The notes under the pieces were generated by a model. The model was not told where the DNA came from, did no database searches, and worked only from the letters and a program-made list of their open reading frames with translations. From Chitinophagaceae bacterium UBA1930 (lineage in GTDB: Bacteria; Bacteroidota; Bacteroidia; Chitinophagales; Chitinophagaceae): DNA of 64,000 nt. Shown piece after piece: positions 39,528 to 49,789 of this stretch. Position numbers and translations under genes: made by a program. Position 1 is the first letter of the stretch; each line of letters begins with the position of its first letter. Location of the stretch: assembly GCA_002337145.1 (NCBI GenBank), contig DDFK01000001.1:1452733-1516732 (forward strand). Reading direction: 5' to 3'.

Positions 39528-41228
39528 ATGAACACAGAAATCATCGGCATCATTATCATGTTCCTCGCAACCGTTGCACTGGCAATCCCCCTCGGAAGCT
39601 ATATTGGCAAAGTGTACAACGGTAATAGCACCTGGGCCGACCCCATCTTCAACCCCTTAGATAAAATTTTTTTCAAATTCACAGGCATCAACCCTTCCAA
39701 CGAGATGAATTGGAAGCAACACCTTGCTGCCCTGCTAACCATCAACCTGCTATGGTTCCTGTTCAGCATGTTCATACTCATGAACATGGGTTGGCTGCCT
39801 CTGAACCCAGATGGCAACCCAAGCATGGGTGCAGACCTCGCCTTCAACACAACCATCAGCTTTGTAAGCAATACCAACCTGCAGCACTACAGTGGCGAAT
39901 CCGGTGTTTCCTATTTGGGTCAAATGGTACTGATGCTGTTCCAGTTCATCAGTGCAGCAGCAGGTATGGCCGTATGTGCCGTAGTGTTTATGGCAATGAA
40001 AGAAAAAACGACCGAAAAGCTCGGCAACTTTTATAACTTCTTCATAAAAAGCTGTACACGGGTACTATTGCCGTTGTCAATTGTTGTTGCCACTATCTTA
40101 TTGTTCAACGGCACACCTATGACCTTTAAAGGCAAGCAGCAATTTGTTTCCTTACAGGGCGATACTGTAAACGTTTCCCGTGGACCGGCAGCAGCAATGG
40201 TGGCCATCAAACAATTAGGAACCAATGGTGGCGGCTTCTTTGGTACCAACTCCGCCCACCCACTGGAAAATCCCAACTACTTCACCAATATGGTGGAGAA
40301 TGTTTCCATCATACTCATTCCCATTGCCATGGTTTTTGCACTGGGCTTCATCCTCAAACGCAAACGCTTTGCCTGGATGGTGTTCGGGGTCATGACTATA
40401 GGCTTCCTGCTGCTACTTATACCCACTATACACAACGAAGCAAGCGGCAATCATGCTATCAGCAAAATCGGTATCACACAACCGCTTGGCAGTATGGAAG
40501 GTAAAGAGGTTCGTTTGGGCAGTGCTGCATCTTCTTTCTGGGCCATTACCACTACATGTACTTCCAATGGTTCCGTTAATGCCATGCACGACAGTCTAAC
40601 GCCATTGTCAGGCATGTTTGCCATGCTCGGCATGATGGTCAATTCTTTTTATGGCGGTGTGGGTGTTGGGTTCCTCAACTTCTACATCTTCATCATCATT
40701 GCCGTATTTATCAGCGGCCTAATGGTTGGTCGAACCCCCGAATTCCTCGGCAAAAAAATTGAGGCAAAAGAAATGAAGATAGCAGCCATCATTGCATTGC
40801 TGCACCCATTGCTTATACTGTCTGCAACAGCATTGTCCAGTTGGTTATACGCACACCACCCAACAGCTTATGCAGGCTGGCTAAACAACCCTGGCAACCA
40901 CGGCTTCAGCGAAATGCTATACGAGTACACTTCCTCATCGGCCAACAACGGCAGTGGTTTCGAAGGCCTGGGCGACAACACCCCCTTCTGGAATATTAGC
41001 TGCGGCATCGTTATGCTGCTGTCCAGGTTCCTGCCCATTATTGGCCCATTGGCCATAGCAGGCATACTCGCCAAAAAGAAATTCGTGCCCCCCAGTGCAG
41101 GCACGCTACAAACAGATACCGGCACATTTGGCATCATGGTTTTTGCCGTCATCCTCATCATTGCAGCATTAAGTTTCTTTCCGGCATTGGCACTTGGGCC
41201 CATTGCTGAATATTTTGGAATGCGATAA
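39528..41228 (+). CDS. kdpA: K(+)-transporting ATPase subunit A
   Basis: The channel-like subunit that binds and carries potassium across the inner membrane. The 566-residue protein has about ten membrane helices and repeated selectivity-filter-like segments: SFVSNTNLQHYSGE, TNGGGFFGTNSAHP, TTCTSNGSVNAMHD and SSANNGSGFEGLG. These are the four KdpA pore loops. It opens the structural part of the operon after kdpF. The 131-base spacer to kdpB holds a repeat-like element (41268-41295). Confidence 0.98.
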   Translation: MNTEIIGIIIMFLATVALAIPLGSYIGKVYNGNSTWADPIFNPLDKIFFKFTGINPSNEMNWKQHLAALLTINLLWFLFSMFILMNMGWLPLNPDGNPSMGADLAFNTTISFVSNTNLQHYSGESGVSYLGQMVLMLFQFISAAAGMAVCAVVFMAMKEKTTEKLGNFYNFFIKSCTRVLLPLSIVVATILLFNGTPMTFKGKQQFVSLQGDTVNVSRGPAAAMVAIKQLGTNGGGFFGTNSAHPLENPNYFTNMVENVSIILIPIAMVFALGFILKRKRFAWMVFGVMTIGFLLLLIPTIHNEASGNHAISKIGITQPLGSMEGKEVRLGSAASSFWAITTTCTSNGSVNAMHDSLTPLSGMFAMLGMMVNSFYGGVGVGFLNFYIFIIIAVFISGLMVGRTPEFLGKKIEAKEMKIAAIIALLHPLLILSATALSSWLYAHHPTAYAGWLNNPGNHGFSEMLYEYTSSSANNGSGFEGLGDNTPFWNISCGIVMLLSRFLPIIGPLAIAGILAKKKFVPPSAGTLQTDTGTFGIMVFAVILIIAALSFFPALALGPIAEYFGMR

Positions 41229-41267
41229 ATTTTTATGTAAGCAGCATGCAAACACGTATTGACTGCA

Positions 41268-41295
41268 GTAGCGTCGCTCCCAATAGCTATCGGGA
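41268..41295. repeat. Palindromic repeat-like element between kdpA and kdpB
   Basis: AGTAGCGTCGC is followed by an 18-base near-palindrome TCCCAATAGCTATCGGGA (41278-41295). A diverged relative lies at 49717-49743. As RNA the palindrome could form a short stem in the kdpA-kdpB message. Confidence 0.5.
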
Positions 41296-41359
41296 CATCA
41301 GGCAAAGAACATAACCCAACAATACCGTAGCCTATACATGGCTACTTAAAATAACAATC

Positions 41360-43405
41360 ATGGTAAAACAATCATCCAACAAAATTTTCCAAGGCGGTCT
41401 GGTAAACGAAGCCCTAAAGCAATCGTTCATCAAGCTGCATCCCAAAACAATGTTCCGCAACCCTGTGATGTTCTGCGTTTGGGTAGGCACACTGGTAATG
41501 GCTGCCGTTTCTATATGGATAGCAGCTGGCGAAAAAAACCAGGGAAGCCTTGCATACAACACTATTGTAACAGCAATACTTTTGGTAACACTGCTATTTG
41601 CGAATTTCGCAGAAGCCATTGCAGAAGCAAGAGGAAAGGCACAAGCAGATTCACTCCGTAAAACCAGGGAAGAAACACCGGCTAAATGGATACAAGCTGT
41701 TGGTGAAATTTACACCAACGAAATCAAAATCGTTCCGTCATCTCAACTAAAAAAAGGCGATGTGTTTCTTTGCGAAGCTGGCGATGTGATACCAATGGAT
41801 GGCGAAATCATACAAGGTATTGCTACCATTGATGAAAGTGCCATCACAGGCGAATCGGCCCCTGTTATCCGTGAAAGCGGCGGCGACAAATCGTCTGTAA
41901 CAGGCGGTACCAAAGTACTGTCCGACAGTATCCAGGTAAGGGTAACCACCGAGCCTGGTGAAAGTTTCCTCGACAAAATGATTGCACTGGTAGAAGGGGC
42001 TTCACGCCAGAAAACACCCAACGAAATTGCCCTCACCATTTTATTGGCAGGGTTTACACTGGTGTTCATTATTGTATGCGTTACGCTAAAACCATTTGGC
42101 GACTATGCCAATACACCCATTACCATTGCTGCATTCATATCATTGTTTGTATGTCTTATACCAACAACTATTGGTGGCCTGTTAAGTGCCATTGGCATTG
42201 CTGGTATGGACAGGGCATTGCGTGCAAACGTTATTACCAAAAGTGGCAAAGCGGTTGAAACTGCTGGTGATATTGATGTGCTGTTATTGGACAAAACAGG
42301 CACCATCACCATTGGCAACAGAAAGGCTACCAAGTTCTATCCAGCCAATGGTGTGGAAGAAAAAGCATTTGTTGAAGCATGTGTATTATCATCCCTGGCG
42401 GATGATACACCAGAAGGCAAATCCATTATTGAGCTAGCCAACCTTGACAAAAAAACCTTTGATATAGCTGGTGCAAGTTTTATAGAATTTACTGCCGAAA
42501 CAAGAAGCAGTGGCATCAATCTGCCCAATGGAACCAGGATAAGAAAAGGTGCAGCAGACTCCATCAGGAACATTGCAGCAAGGGCAGGCAACAATTTCCC
42601 TACCGAAACAGCAAGCCATGTGCAGGCCATTTCATCCAACGGTGGAACGCCCTTGGTTGTTTGTCAAAACGAAAAGGTTATTGGTGTTATTGAATTACAA
42701 GACATCATCAAGCCCGGCATACAGGAACGTTTTGAACGGCTGCGAAAAATGGGAGTAAAGACCGTAATGGTTACGGGCGACAATCCCTTAACTGCAAAGT
42801 TCATTGCAGGCAAAGCCGGTGTGGACGATTTTATTGCAGAAGCCAAGCCCGAAGACAAAATGAATTACATAAAGGCAGAACAGCAGGGTGGCAAATTAGT
42901 AGCCATGATGGGCGACGGAACAAACGATGCCCCTGCACTTGCACAGGCCGATGTGGGCGTGGCCATGAACAGCGGTACAGCAGCAGCAAAAGAAGCAGGC
43001 AATATGGTGGACCTTGACAATGACCCAACCAAGCTGATTGAGATTGTAGAAATTGGCAAGCAGCTTTTAATGACCAGGGGCACGTTAACAACCTTTTCCA
43101 CTGCCAACGATGTGGCCAAGTACTTTGCCATTGTACCAGCATTGTTCATTGCATCCATACCCGCACTACAGGGCATGAACATCATGAAGCTGCACAGTCC
43201 CGAAAGTGCCATACTCTCTGCCGTAATATTCAATGCCATTATCATACCTGCGTTAATACCGTTGGCCCTGCGTGGTGTTGCCTACAAACCCATTGGTGCA
43301 AGTGCATTGCTTAGAAGGAATTTATTGATCTATGGATTGGGTGGTGTCATCGTTCCTTTTATAGGCATTAAACTAACTGATATGTTGGTGGGCATCTGGT
43401 TCTAA
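41360..43405 (+). CDS. kdpB: K(+)-transporting P-type ATPase subunit B
   Basis: The catalytic P-type ATPase subunit that hydrolyses ATP for potassium uptake. Of its 681 residues, phosphorylated Asp311 lies in DKTGT. The actuator motif TGES and the hinge [19 protein letters not shown] are intact, and the membrane helices match KdpB layout. The ATG at 41360 follows the repeat-bearing spacer. kdpC follows after 46 bases containing a short CCCCTAAAAGGGG hairpin. Confidence 0.98.
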   Translation: MVKQSSNKIFQGGLVNEALKQSFIKLHPKTMFRNPVMFCVWVGTLVMAAVSIWIAAGEKNQGSLAYNTIVTAILLVTLLFANFAEAIAEARGKAQADSLRKTREETPAKWIQAVGEIYTNEIKIVPSSQLKKGDVFLCEAGDVIPMDGEIIQGIATIDESAITGESAPVIRESGGDKSSVTGGTKVLSDSIQVRVTTEPGESFLDKMIALVEGASRQKTPNEIALTILLAGFTLVFIIVCVTLKPFGDYANTPITIAAFISLFVCLIPTTIGGLLSAIGIAGMDRALRANVITKSGKAVETAGDIDVLLLDKTGTITIGNRKATKFYPANGVEEKAFVEACVLSSLADDTPEGKSIIELANLDKKTFDIAGASFIEFTAETRSSGINLPNGTRIRKGAADSIRNIAARAGNNFPTETASHVQAISSNGGTPLVVCQNEKVIGVIELQDIIKPGIQERFERLRKMGVKTVMVTGDNPLTAKFIAGKAGVDDFIAEAKPEDKMNYIKAEQQGGKLVAMMGDGTNDAPALAQADVGVAMNSGTAAAKEAGNMVDLDNDPTKLIEIVEIGKQLLMTRGTLTTFSTANDVAKYFAIVPALFIASIPALQGMNIMKLHSPESAILSAVIFNAIIIPALIPLALRGVAYKPIGASALLRRNLLIYGLGGVIVPFIGIKLTDMLVGIWF

Positions 43406-43451
43406 ACCCCTATCCCCTAAAAGGGGAATAACAAACTAAAATTCAAAAAAA

Positions 43452-44009
43452 ATGAAACAGAACATTCTTCCCGCCATACGCCTTACACTGGTTTGCATCA
43501 TTGTATTCATGGTTATTTATCCTGCCCTTATTTGGGCCTTGGCAAAAGCAGCCCCCGCAAAAGGCGAAGGTGAAACAGTAATAGTAAACGGTAAAGTTGT
43601 TGGCTACAAATTAGAAGGCCAATCATTTACTGCTGATCAATATTTCAATGGCCGGCCTTCGGCTGCGGGTTACAATGCAGCGGGATCATCAGGCAGCAAC
43701 AAGGGACCAAGCAATGCAGATTATTTAAAAGAAGTGCAAACCAGGATAGATTCTTTCCTGGCACATAACCCAACAGTACAGAAAGAAGACATTCCCTCCG
43801 ACCTAGTTACGGCTAGCGGCAGCGGACTTGACCCTGACATTTCTTTAAAAGCAGCTTTGGTACAGGTGGACAGGATTGCCAAAGCAAGAAGCATTAGCAA
43901 AGAAGCTATCATGGCCCTTATTCAACACCATGTAGAAAAATCAGTTTTCAATGGCATTGAAAAGATCAATGTATTAAAAACAAATATTGAATTGGACAAA
44001 CTCAAATAA
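43452..44009 (+). CDS. kdpC: K(+)-transporting ATPase subunit C
   Basis: Periplasmic-facing partner subunit that increases potassium affinity of the complex. The 185-residue protein has one N-terminal membrane helix (about 10-32, LVCIIVFMVIYPALIWALA). Conserved segments follow: GQSFTADQYFNGRPSAAGYNA, SGSNKGPSNADYL and ASGSGLDPDISLKAALVQVDRIAKAR. The porin gene starts 7 bases after its stop, indicating tight co-transcription. Confidence 0.97.
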   Translation: MKQNILPAIRLTLVCIIVFMVIYPALIWALAKAAPAKGEGETVIVNGKVVGYKLEGQSFTADQYFNGRPSAAGYNAAGSSGSNKGPSNADYLKEVQTRIDSFLAHNPTVQKEDIPSDLVTASGSGLDPDISLKAALVQVDRIAKARSISKEAIMALIQHHVEKSVFNGIEKINVLKTNIELDKLK

Positions 44010-44016
44010 ACATCAG

Positions 44017-45357
44017 ATGAAGAAGCACATTTTATTGGCTGTTACTATATGTACAGCCACCCTGGCAACTGCCCAAAAAGATACAACAACAGCTAAAGTA
44101 CCTTTTGATGGCATGGACCTAAGCTGGATAAACGGGCAGAACCGCCAAAAGAATTTCCCATTGCAATTTGCAGACAAGAACGGGGAAACCATTTTAACAG
44201 GAACAGTACTATTAGACGGTTATTTCAACTACAATTTCGCCCGTCCAAAAGACAATACACAAACAATATCCGCAGCAACAGCACGAAGCAACGAATTCTC
44301 TATAAACCAGGCCAGCATTGGCATTGAGAGCAATTATAAAAACATCATTGGCCGCTTGTGGCTACAAACAGGCAGCCAAACAGCCGTGGTGCAAGAAGCC
44401 GATGGTTCTGTAACCAGGGGCAGAAACACAAGCACTGCCAACCTACGTTATATACGTGAAGCAGCAGCAGGCTACCATTTTAATGTGGACTATGGCTTAA
44501 ATGTGGAGATGGGAATTTTCATGAGTTATATTGGTTTGGAAAGTTATGTGCTGCAGGAGAACTGGTGCTACCAACGTAGTATGGTATGCGACTTTACGCC
44601 TTTCTATTTTCAAGGTGCCAGGTTACAATATTATCCTTCCAAAAAATTCAAGACAGAACTGTGGGTCTTAAATGGCTGGCAAACGTATAACAGTTGGAGC
44701 AAGAACCCTGGCATCGGCAACTCGAACTATTATCGACCCAATGAAAATGTGCAGTTGGTTGCCAACTTCTACTATGGCACCGACAGTAAAAGTGGCACAA
44801 CACAATTATCCAACATACACCGCTTTCATCATGACAACAGTGTGGTATATCGTTACTTCAAAAGAAAGTCAGCTACTAAGAAAGGTATATCGCAAGCGGC
44901 ATTCAGTATCAATAACCACTATGGGTTTCAAACAGGTGATGGCGTAAAGGCAAAAGACAATTACATGACTGGTACTTCTATTGCCAACCGCATCTGGTTC
45001 AACAACAACAAGCTGGCGTTAACCTTAAGAGGTGATTATGTTACCAATCCTGGGGGCTATCTGGCTTTTACACCTGCAGTTACAGGAAGCATTCCCAATG
45101 ATTACGATGTAGCCATTGCCAATGGTGAAAATCTAAAAATGACACAGCTAACAGCAACCTTTGATATTATGCCCAACGACCATGTAACCTTCCGCTTTGA
45201 GTATGGCCATCGCAATGCCAACATACCCTATTTTGCCGGCCCCGGCGGAACAACGTCTCAAACAGGTTTTAGTAATGACCCTATTGATCCAACATGGAAA
45301 GCAGATTTAAGAAAAGACGAGAACAGGATTATTGTATCGGTGAATTTCAGGTTGTAG
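44017..45357 (+). CDS. Outer-membrane beta-barrel porin of the kdp operon
   Basis: 446 residues from ATG 44017, with a signal peptide (about 1-19, ending TATLATA-Q). The mature chain shows alternating strands ending in an aromatic/hydrophobic terminus (RIIVSVNFRL). Features such as LDGYFNYNFARPKD, SINQASIGIESNYKN and DIMPNDHVTFRFEYGHRNA fit Bacteroidota porin-like barrels found inside kdp operons. It could give potassium, or the cation in general, a path across the outer membrane; that is an inference from position. It is 7 bases after kdpC and 19 before kdpD. Confidence 0.85.
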   Translation: MKKHILLAVTICTATLATAQKDTTTAKVPFDGMDLSWINGQNRQKNFPLQFADKNGETILTGTVLLDGYFNYNFARPKDNTQTISAATARSNEFSINQASIGIESNYKNIIGRLWLQTGSQTAVVQEADGSVTRGRNTSTANLRYIREAAAGYHFNVDYGLNVEMGIFMSYIGLESYVLQENWCYQRSMVCDFTPFYFQGARLQYYPSKKFKTELWVLNGWQTYNSWSKNPGIGNSNYYRPNENVQLVANFYYGTDSKSGTTQLSNIHRFHHDNSVVYRYFKRKSATKKGISQAAFSINNHYGFQTGDGVKAKDNYMTGTSIANRIWFNNNKLALTLRGDYVTNPGGYLAFTPAVTGSIPNDYDVAIANGENLKMTQLTATFDIMPNDHVTFRFEYGHRNANIPYFAGPGGTTSQTGFSNDPIDPTWKADLRKDENRIIVSVNFRL

Positions 45358-45376
45358 TTGATTTAACCAAGTTATC

Positions 45377-46495
45377 ATGAGCAGCGAAGCAGCAAATAAA
45401 TGGCTGGAAAAACTTGCCCGCGAAAAAAAAGGCAAGCTGAAAATCTATATCGGCATGAGTGCCGGTGTAGGTAAAAGCTACCGTATGCTGCAAGAGGCAC
45501 ACAACCTGCAACGCAACCACATCAACATTAAAGTTGGCTATATTGAAACGCATGGCAGAAAAGAAACAGAAGCACTGGTACATGGGTTGGACATAATACC
45601 CCGAAGGCAGGTTTTTTATAAAGGCAAGCTGCTGCACGAACTGGATGTGCAGGCCATTTTACTATTGCAACCACAGGTAGTAATTGTAGATGAGCTGGCA
45701 CATACCAATATACCCGGAAGCAAAAACGAAAAACGCTGGCAGGATGTATTGGAAATTATTGATGCAGGCATTGATGTAATTACCGCCATCAACATTCAGC
45801 ATATAGAAAGCATCAACCAGGAAGTTAAGCTAATAACGGGCGTTGAAGTAAGGGAGCGGGTACCTGATAAAATATTGCAGCTTGCCGATGAAGTGGTGAA
45901 TATTGACCTTACGGCAGACGAACTGATAACACGTTTAAAGGAAGGCAAGATATACGACAGGAGCAAGATAGAACAGGCGTTGACCAACTTCTTTAAACCA
46001 GAGCAGATATTGCAGTTGAGGGAGCTGGCATTAAAGGAAGTTGCAGGGCAGGTAGAAAGGAAAGTGGATTATGAAGTAACAAGGGACAAGGGGTTGCGGC
46101 ATGAAAAGTTCCTTGCCTGTATATCATCAAGCCACGCCACGGCACAGCATATCATCCGCAAAACGGCCCGGCTTGCATCCTACTACAACAGTAGCTGGTA
46201 TGTATTGTACGTGCAAACAGAAAAAGAAAGTCTTGACAAAATACCATTAGCGGCACAACGCCACCTGATCCACAATTTCAAAACCGCCACCGAAGCGGGG
46301 GCAGAAGTATTGCAGGTAAAGGCCAATAACATTGCCAAAGCCATCATGGATGTATGTATGGAAAAACAGGTTACAACCGTATGCATCGGCAAACCGCACC
46401 TTAACCTGTTGCAAGTAATTTTGCGTACCAATGTATTCAATAAATTATTGAAGAACCTTTCCATAAATGATATAGATTTAATCATTCTATCCTGA
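45377..46495 (+). CDS. kdpD: KdpD N-terminal sensor module (no kinase domain)
   Basis: 372 residues only. It holds the KdpD N-terminal domain with Walker A GMSAGVGKS (26-34) and the Walker-B-like VVIVDELAHTN. It then has a universal-stress-protein-like domain from about 248 to the end (FLACISSSHATAQHIIRKTARLA ... TTVCIGKPHLNLLQVILRTNVFNKLLKNL). The four membrane helices, HisKA and ATPase domains that follow in classical KdpD (about 890 residues) are absent. A separate kinase gene starts at the stop codon (TGATG overlap), so the two proteins most likely form a split KdpD. Confidence 0.92.
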   Translation: MSSEAANKWLEKLAREKKGKLKIYIGMSAGVGKSYRMLQEAHNLQRNHINIKVGYIETHGRKETEALVHGLDIIPRRQVFYKGKLLHELDVQAILLLQPQVVIVDELAHTNIPGSKNEKRWQDVLEIIDAGIDVITAINIQHIESINQEVKLITGVEVRERVPDKILQLADEVVNIDLTADELITRLKEGKIYDRSKIEQALTNFFKPEQILQLRELALKEVAGQVERKVDYEVTRDKGLRHEKFLACISSSHATAQHIIRKTARLASYYNSSWYVLYVQTEKESLDKIPLAAQRHLIHNFKTATEAGAEVLQVKANNIAKAIMDVCMEKQVTTVCIGKPHLNLLQVILRTNVFNKLLKNLSINDIDLIILS

Positions 46496-48189
46496 TGGCG
46501 GCAAAACTCAAAACAAAGATCACCTTGGGCGTTGTGTTCCTTTTCACGCTGCTTATACTGGTGGGCGGCACAGGGCTTTTTTACCTGAACAAAACAACTG
46601 CCGAGCAGCATGACATCCTAAAGGACAATTACGAAACCATTGGTTACACGCAGAACATGCTAAGGGCCTTGGGCGAAAAAGATCCCGATTCCTGCAAGGC
46701 AAAATTTGAGCGGAACCTGGTGGAGCAGGAAGCAAACATTACCGAAGCAGGCGAGGGTGCGGCCACCCAAAGGTTGCGTGCCGACTTCACTATGTACAAA
46801 GCAAATACGGATTCCGTACAGTTGCTGGGCATTGTACGCAGCGACATTAACAGCATCATGCAGATAAACCTGAATGCCATTCTCAAAAAAAATGAAGCGG
46901 TGCAGAAAAGTGCCGATGATGCAAAATTCATCATTACCATATTGCTTACCATTTGTGCATTGATTGGTTTTACTTTCATCTTCAATTTTCCTGGGTTCAT
47001 TGCCAACCCCATCAGCAAACTTACCGAGGGCATCAAAGCCATTGCACATAAACAATACCACCAACGCATACATTTAAACCGTAACGATGAGTTTGGCCAA
47101 ATGGCCAGTGCCTTTAACAATATGGCCGAAGAGCTGGACAGGTACGAGCATAGCAACCTTGCCAAGATACTGTTTGAGAAACAGCGTGCCGAAACCGTTA
47201 TCAACGCCTTAAAAGATGCCAGCATTGGTATAGACACAACAGGTACCATACTTTTTGCAAATCAACAGGCATTGCAATTATTGAATATGGGCGAAGCCGA
47301 TACTGTGGGCAAAAAGCAGGATGCCATTTCGAAAAGCAACGACCTTTTCCGCTTCTTGCTGAACGAGCAAAGCAATAGCCCATTTAAAATTGTGGTAAAC
47401 AATAAGGAAGCATTCTTTGTAAAGGAAACAGTTGAGATAAAGAATGAGGAAGGCATTATTGGCAGCGTTATCATGCTAAAAAACATTACCACGTTTAAGG
47501 AGTTGGATGTGGCCAAAACAAATTTCATTGCCACTGTTTCGCACGAATTGAAAACACCTTTGGCATCATCGGATTTTAGTTTGAAGCTGTTGGAAGATGC
47601 AAGGATTGGTTTATTGACCCCCGAACAGTTGGAGTTGGTGCAGCAATTAAAAAACGACAATCAACGCATGTTACGCATACTGAGCGAACTGCTCAATATG
47701 GGCCAGGTAGAGGCTGGCAAAATCCAACTCAACATGCAGTCCGTTAGCCCCTATGCCATATTCGAAGCATCCATAAAAGCCGTTGCCTATACTGCCAAAG
47801 AAAAACAGGTACAGTTGCAACAAAACATTGCAGATGCCCTACCTAATATTTATGCCGATGCAGACAAGGTAAGTTGGGTGCTCAACAATTTTTTGACCAA
47901 TGCCATCAAGCATTCGCCGCAACAAAGTGTTGTTGAAATAAGCATACAACAAAAAGGGAATACGGTACAGTTTGCCGTAAGCGATAAAGGCCCGGGCATT
48001 GAAGAAGCTTACCAGCACAAAATTTTTGAACGTTATTTCCAGGTGCCACATAGCGGCAACAGCAAAGGCTCTGGCATTGGCCTGGCCATCTGTAAAGAAT
48101 TGGTAGAAGCCATGGGCGGCACTATCTGGATGAAAAGCAGTACCCCCAATAAAGGCAGCATATTCGGAATGGATATCAAGTTAGGCTAG
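46495..48189 (+). CDS. HAMP sensor histidine kinase, partner of the split KdpD
   Basis: 564 residues. Helix 1 is about 11-30 and helix 2 about 140-162, with a roughly 110-residue four-helix-type periplasmic sensor between them. A HAMP domain (165-220; NPISKLTEGIKAIAH), a PAS-like segment (about 230-335) and HisKA with phospho-His350 (VSHELKTPLASS) follow. The HATPase domain carries NFLTNAIKHSP and GSGIGLAICKELVE. The start ATG overlaps the kdpD stop. It converges on the phosphoesterase gene. It may phosphorylate the sigma-54 regulator at the operon's front, which has no other local kinase. Confidence 0.93.
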   Translation: MAAKLKTKITLGVVFLFTLLILVGGTGLFYLNKTTAEQHDILKDNYETIGYTQNMLRALGEKDPDSCKAKFERNLVEQEANITEAGEGAATQRLRADFTMYKANTDSVQLLGIVRSDINSIMQINLNAILKKNEAVQKSADDAKFIITILLTICALIGFTFIFNFPGFIANPISKLTEGIKAIAHKQYHQRIHLNRNDEFGQMASAFNNMAEELDRYEHSNLAKILFEKQRAETVINALKDASIGIDTTGTILFANQQALQLLNMGEADTVGKKQDAISKSNDLFRFLLNEQSNSPFKIVVNNKEAFFVKETVEIKNEEGIIGSVIMLKNITTFKELDVAKTNFIATVSHELKTPLASSDFSLKLLEDARIGLLTPEQLELVQQLKNDNQRMLRILSELLNMGQVEAGKIQLNMQSVSPYAIFEASIKAVAYTAKEKQVQLQQNIADALPNIYADADKVSWVLNNFLTNAIKHSPQQSVVEISIQQKGNTVQFAVSDKGPGIEEAYQHKIFERYFQVPHSGNSKGSGIGLAICKELVEAMGGTIWMKSSTPNKGSIFGMDIKLG

Positions 48190-48199
48190 CCTTGCATTG

Positions 48200-49672
48200 C
48201 TACAGTAGTATTGCCTGCTCATATACATTACCAAACCTGTCTGTTGCTTTTACTTTCAGTTCTTTTGTATTGCTGGCGGGTATGGCCATAAATAGGTGAT
48301 CGGTTAAATTGGGCTCCACCCACTTGTGTTTTACCGGTATGGTGGGGCCTTTGTACAACTCTGTTGCAATGGGGTCGTAATCTGTAATGCGTTCCATCTT
48401 GCCCTTGCCAATGCCATCTTCGTACCATTCTATTGTCCACTTGTCATCATAGTTCCAAACATTGGCCACTACTGCACCCGGCCAGTTGGCCACCGCCCCT
48501 TTTTTATATACGGCAAGCTGGTGCTCTTTTGCATAGCCAACAGATTTATAGTACCATTTCACTTCATTGCCATCCACTTCATAAACCCCATAACCGCTAG
48601 GGGTGCCATCGCCACACACAGGGCCCGTCCACCATGCACCACAAACTGTTCCGTGGTTATGTTCAAATACATTGTCCTTTTCCCAGTTTTCATTAAAGTG
48701 GGTATGGCCCGACATGATATGTACTTTAAACGGTTTCAGCAATTTATACAGGGCCTCCCTGTTGCTTACCACGCCAGACAGTTCTTCTTCCTTGGCTTTT
48801 TTACGTTGCTGCTCACCATTATTGGTTGGTATGTGCAACGAAACTACAACAGTACTTCCTTTGGTCACATGCTTCAGGTCCTGCTCCAGCCAGTTCAACT
48901 GGTTCTCCGTCAGGTAGCCAATATACCTATGCCCGGTACCAATAAAGAAAACATCGTCCAGCACCACATAATGAATTTTGCCCCGGTTAAAGGAATAGTA
49001 AGTTGGGCCAAAATGCTGTTTGTAAGTATCCTGCGATCCGTCATCTGTCCTTGCCGTATAATCCATGTCGTGGTTGCCAATCAATTGAAAAAACGGGATG
49101 CCTGTTATTGCTACAGCCTGTTTATAATCATCAAACAAATCAAACTTGTCAAATACCAAATCGCCAACAGCTATGCCATGTACCGGCACGGCACTTAACA
49201 ATGCAGCCAATGCCCTCGTGTCAGGTGCCGAAACTGTTTTAAGCAGTTCTGCATCTTCCTTGCTCTGTATCTGCGTATCGCCCCAAACAATAAAAGCATG
49301 TTTGCTATCATCCTGTTTCAGTTTTGTCAGGGCAAAATCTACCACCTGTTGTTGATTGCCCCTCTCCATCTTCCTGTAAAAATTAGCTATGCCCCTGTCT
49401 GCAGTAAATTCATATCCCGCAGGCATGCTTACAAATACAAAGTCGGCATTGTAATGTGCTTCAAAACTATACCGGCCATTTTTGTCGGTGGTTACCACAT
49501 TGTATCCATCACTCACTACTGCATTGGCAATGCCAGTGCCATTACTGCTAACGGTTCCACTAATTGTGTTGCCAGCAAACAAAGCATTGCGGCCCGCAAA
49601 AATATTGGCAGCTGGCACAGTGGCTGCGGCAGACAGTAACCCAATATTTCTTAAAAAATTCCTTCTTTCCAT
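48200..49672 (-). CDS. Exported calcineurin-like phosphoesterase with N- and C-terminal domains
   Basis: 490 residues. A twin-arginine signal (MERRNFLRNIG ... AATVPAANIFAG) implies Tat export. A beta-sandwich N-terminal domain (SGTVSSNGTGIANAVVSDG) precedes the metallophosphatase core: WGDTQ, GDLVFDK, GNHDMDY, SLHIP and GHTHFNEN supply the two-metal ligands. A C-terminal domain specific to Bacteroidota homologues completes it. It probably cleaves a phosphomono- or diester in the periplasm. It is the last gene of the SusCD operon, 117 bases from the ENPP-type gene; the spacer carries a repeat-like element. Confidence 0.9.
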   Translation of the reverse strand: MERRNFLRNIGLLSAAATVPAANIFAGRNALFAGNTISGTVSSNGTGIANAVVSDGYNVVTTDKNGRYSFEAHYNADFVFVSMPAGYEFTADRGIANFYRKMERGNQQQVVDFALTKLKQDDSKHAFIVWGDTQIQSKEDAELLKTVSAPDTRALAALLSAVPVHGIAVGDLVFDKFDLFDDYKQAVAITGIPFFQLIGNHDMDYTARTDDGSQDTYKQHFGPTYYSFNRGKIHYVVLDDVFFIGTGHRYIGYLTENQLNWLEQDLKHVTKGSTVVVSLHIPTNNGEQQRKKAKEEELSGVVSNREALYKLLKPFKVHIMSGHTHFNENWEKDNVFEHNHGTVCGAWWTGPVCGDGTPSGYGVYEVDGNEVKWYYKSVGYAKEHQLAVYKKGAVANWPGAVVANVWNYDDKWTIEWYEDGIGKGKMERITDYDPIATELYKGPTIPVKHKWVEPNLTDHLFMAIPASNTKELKVKATDRFGNVYEQAILL

Positions 49673-49716
49673 GTGTTGTTGTTTTTGTTACCAGCTATAT
49701 CAATGGTCCATGCTTT

Positions 49717-49743
49717 AGTGGCGTCGCACCCATCGGCATAGGA
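49717..49743. repeat. Repeat-like element in the phosphoesterase spacer
   Basis: AGTGGCGTCGCACCCATCGG and following bases resemble the element at 41268-41295, sharing AGT.GCGTCGC.CCCA, although its second half has lost the palindrome. The pair suggests a short dispersed repeat family. Confidence 0.45.
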
Positions 49744-49789
49744 ATATGTCCAGGCTTTTACAGCAGCGTAAGTCCACGCACCGCACTTG

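Noticed and set aside
43411..43430. CCCCTAAAAGGGG hairpin between kdpB and kdpC as a terminator
   Set aside because: The stem is only about 6 bp and no T-run follows. A stop here would cut off kdpC in the middle of its operon.
48326..49198. Long open frame on the plus strand across the phosphoesterase gene
   Set aside because: It mirrors the metallophosphoesterase coding strand, is rich in Cys/His/Phe typical of antisense translation, and has no domain or start signal.
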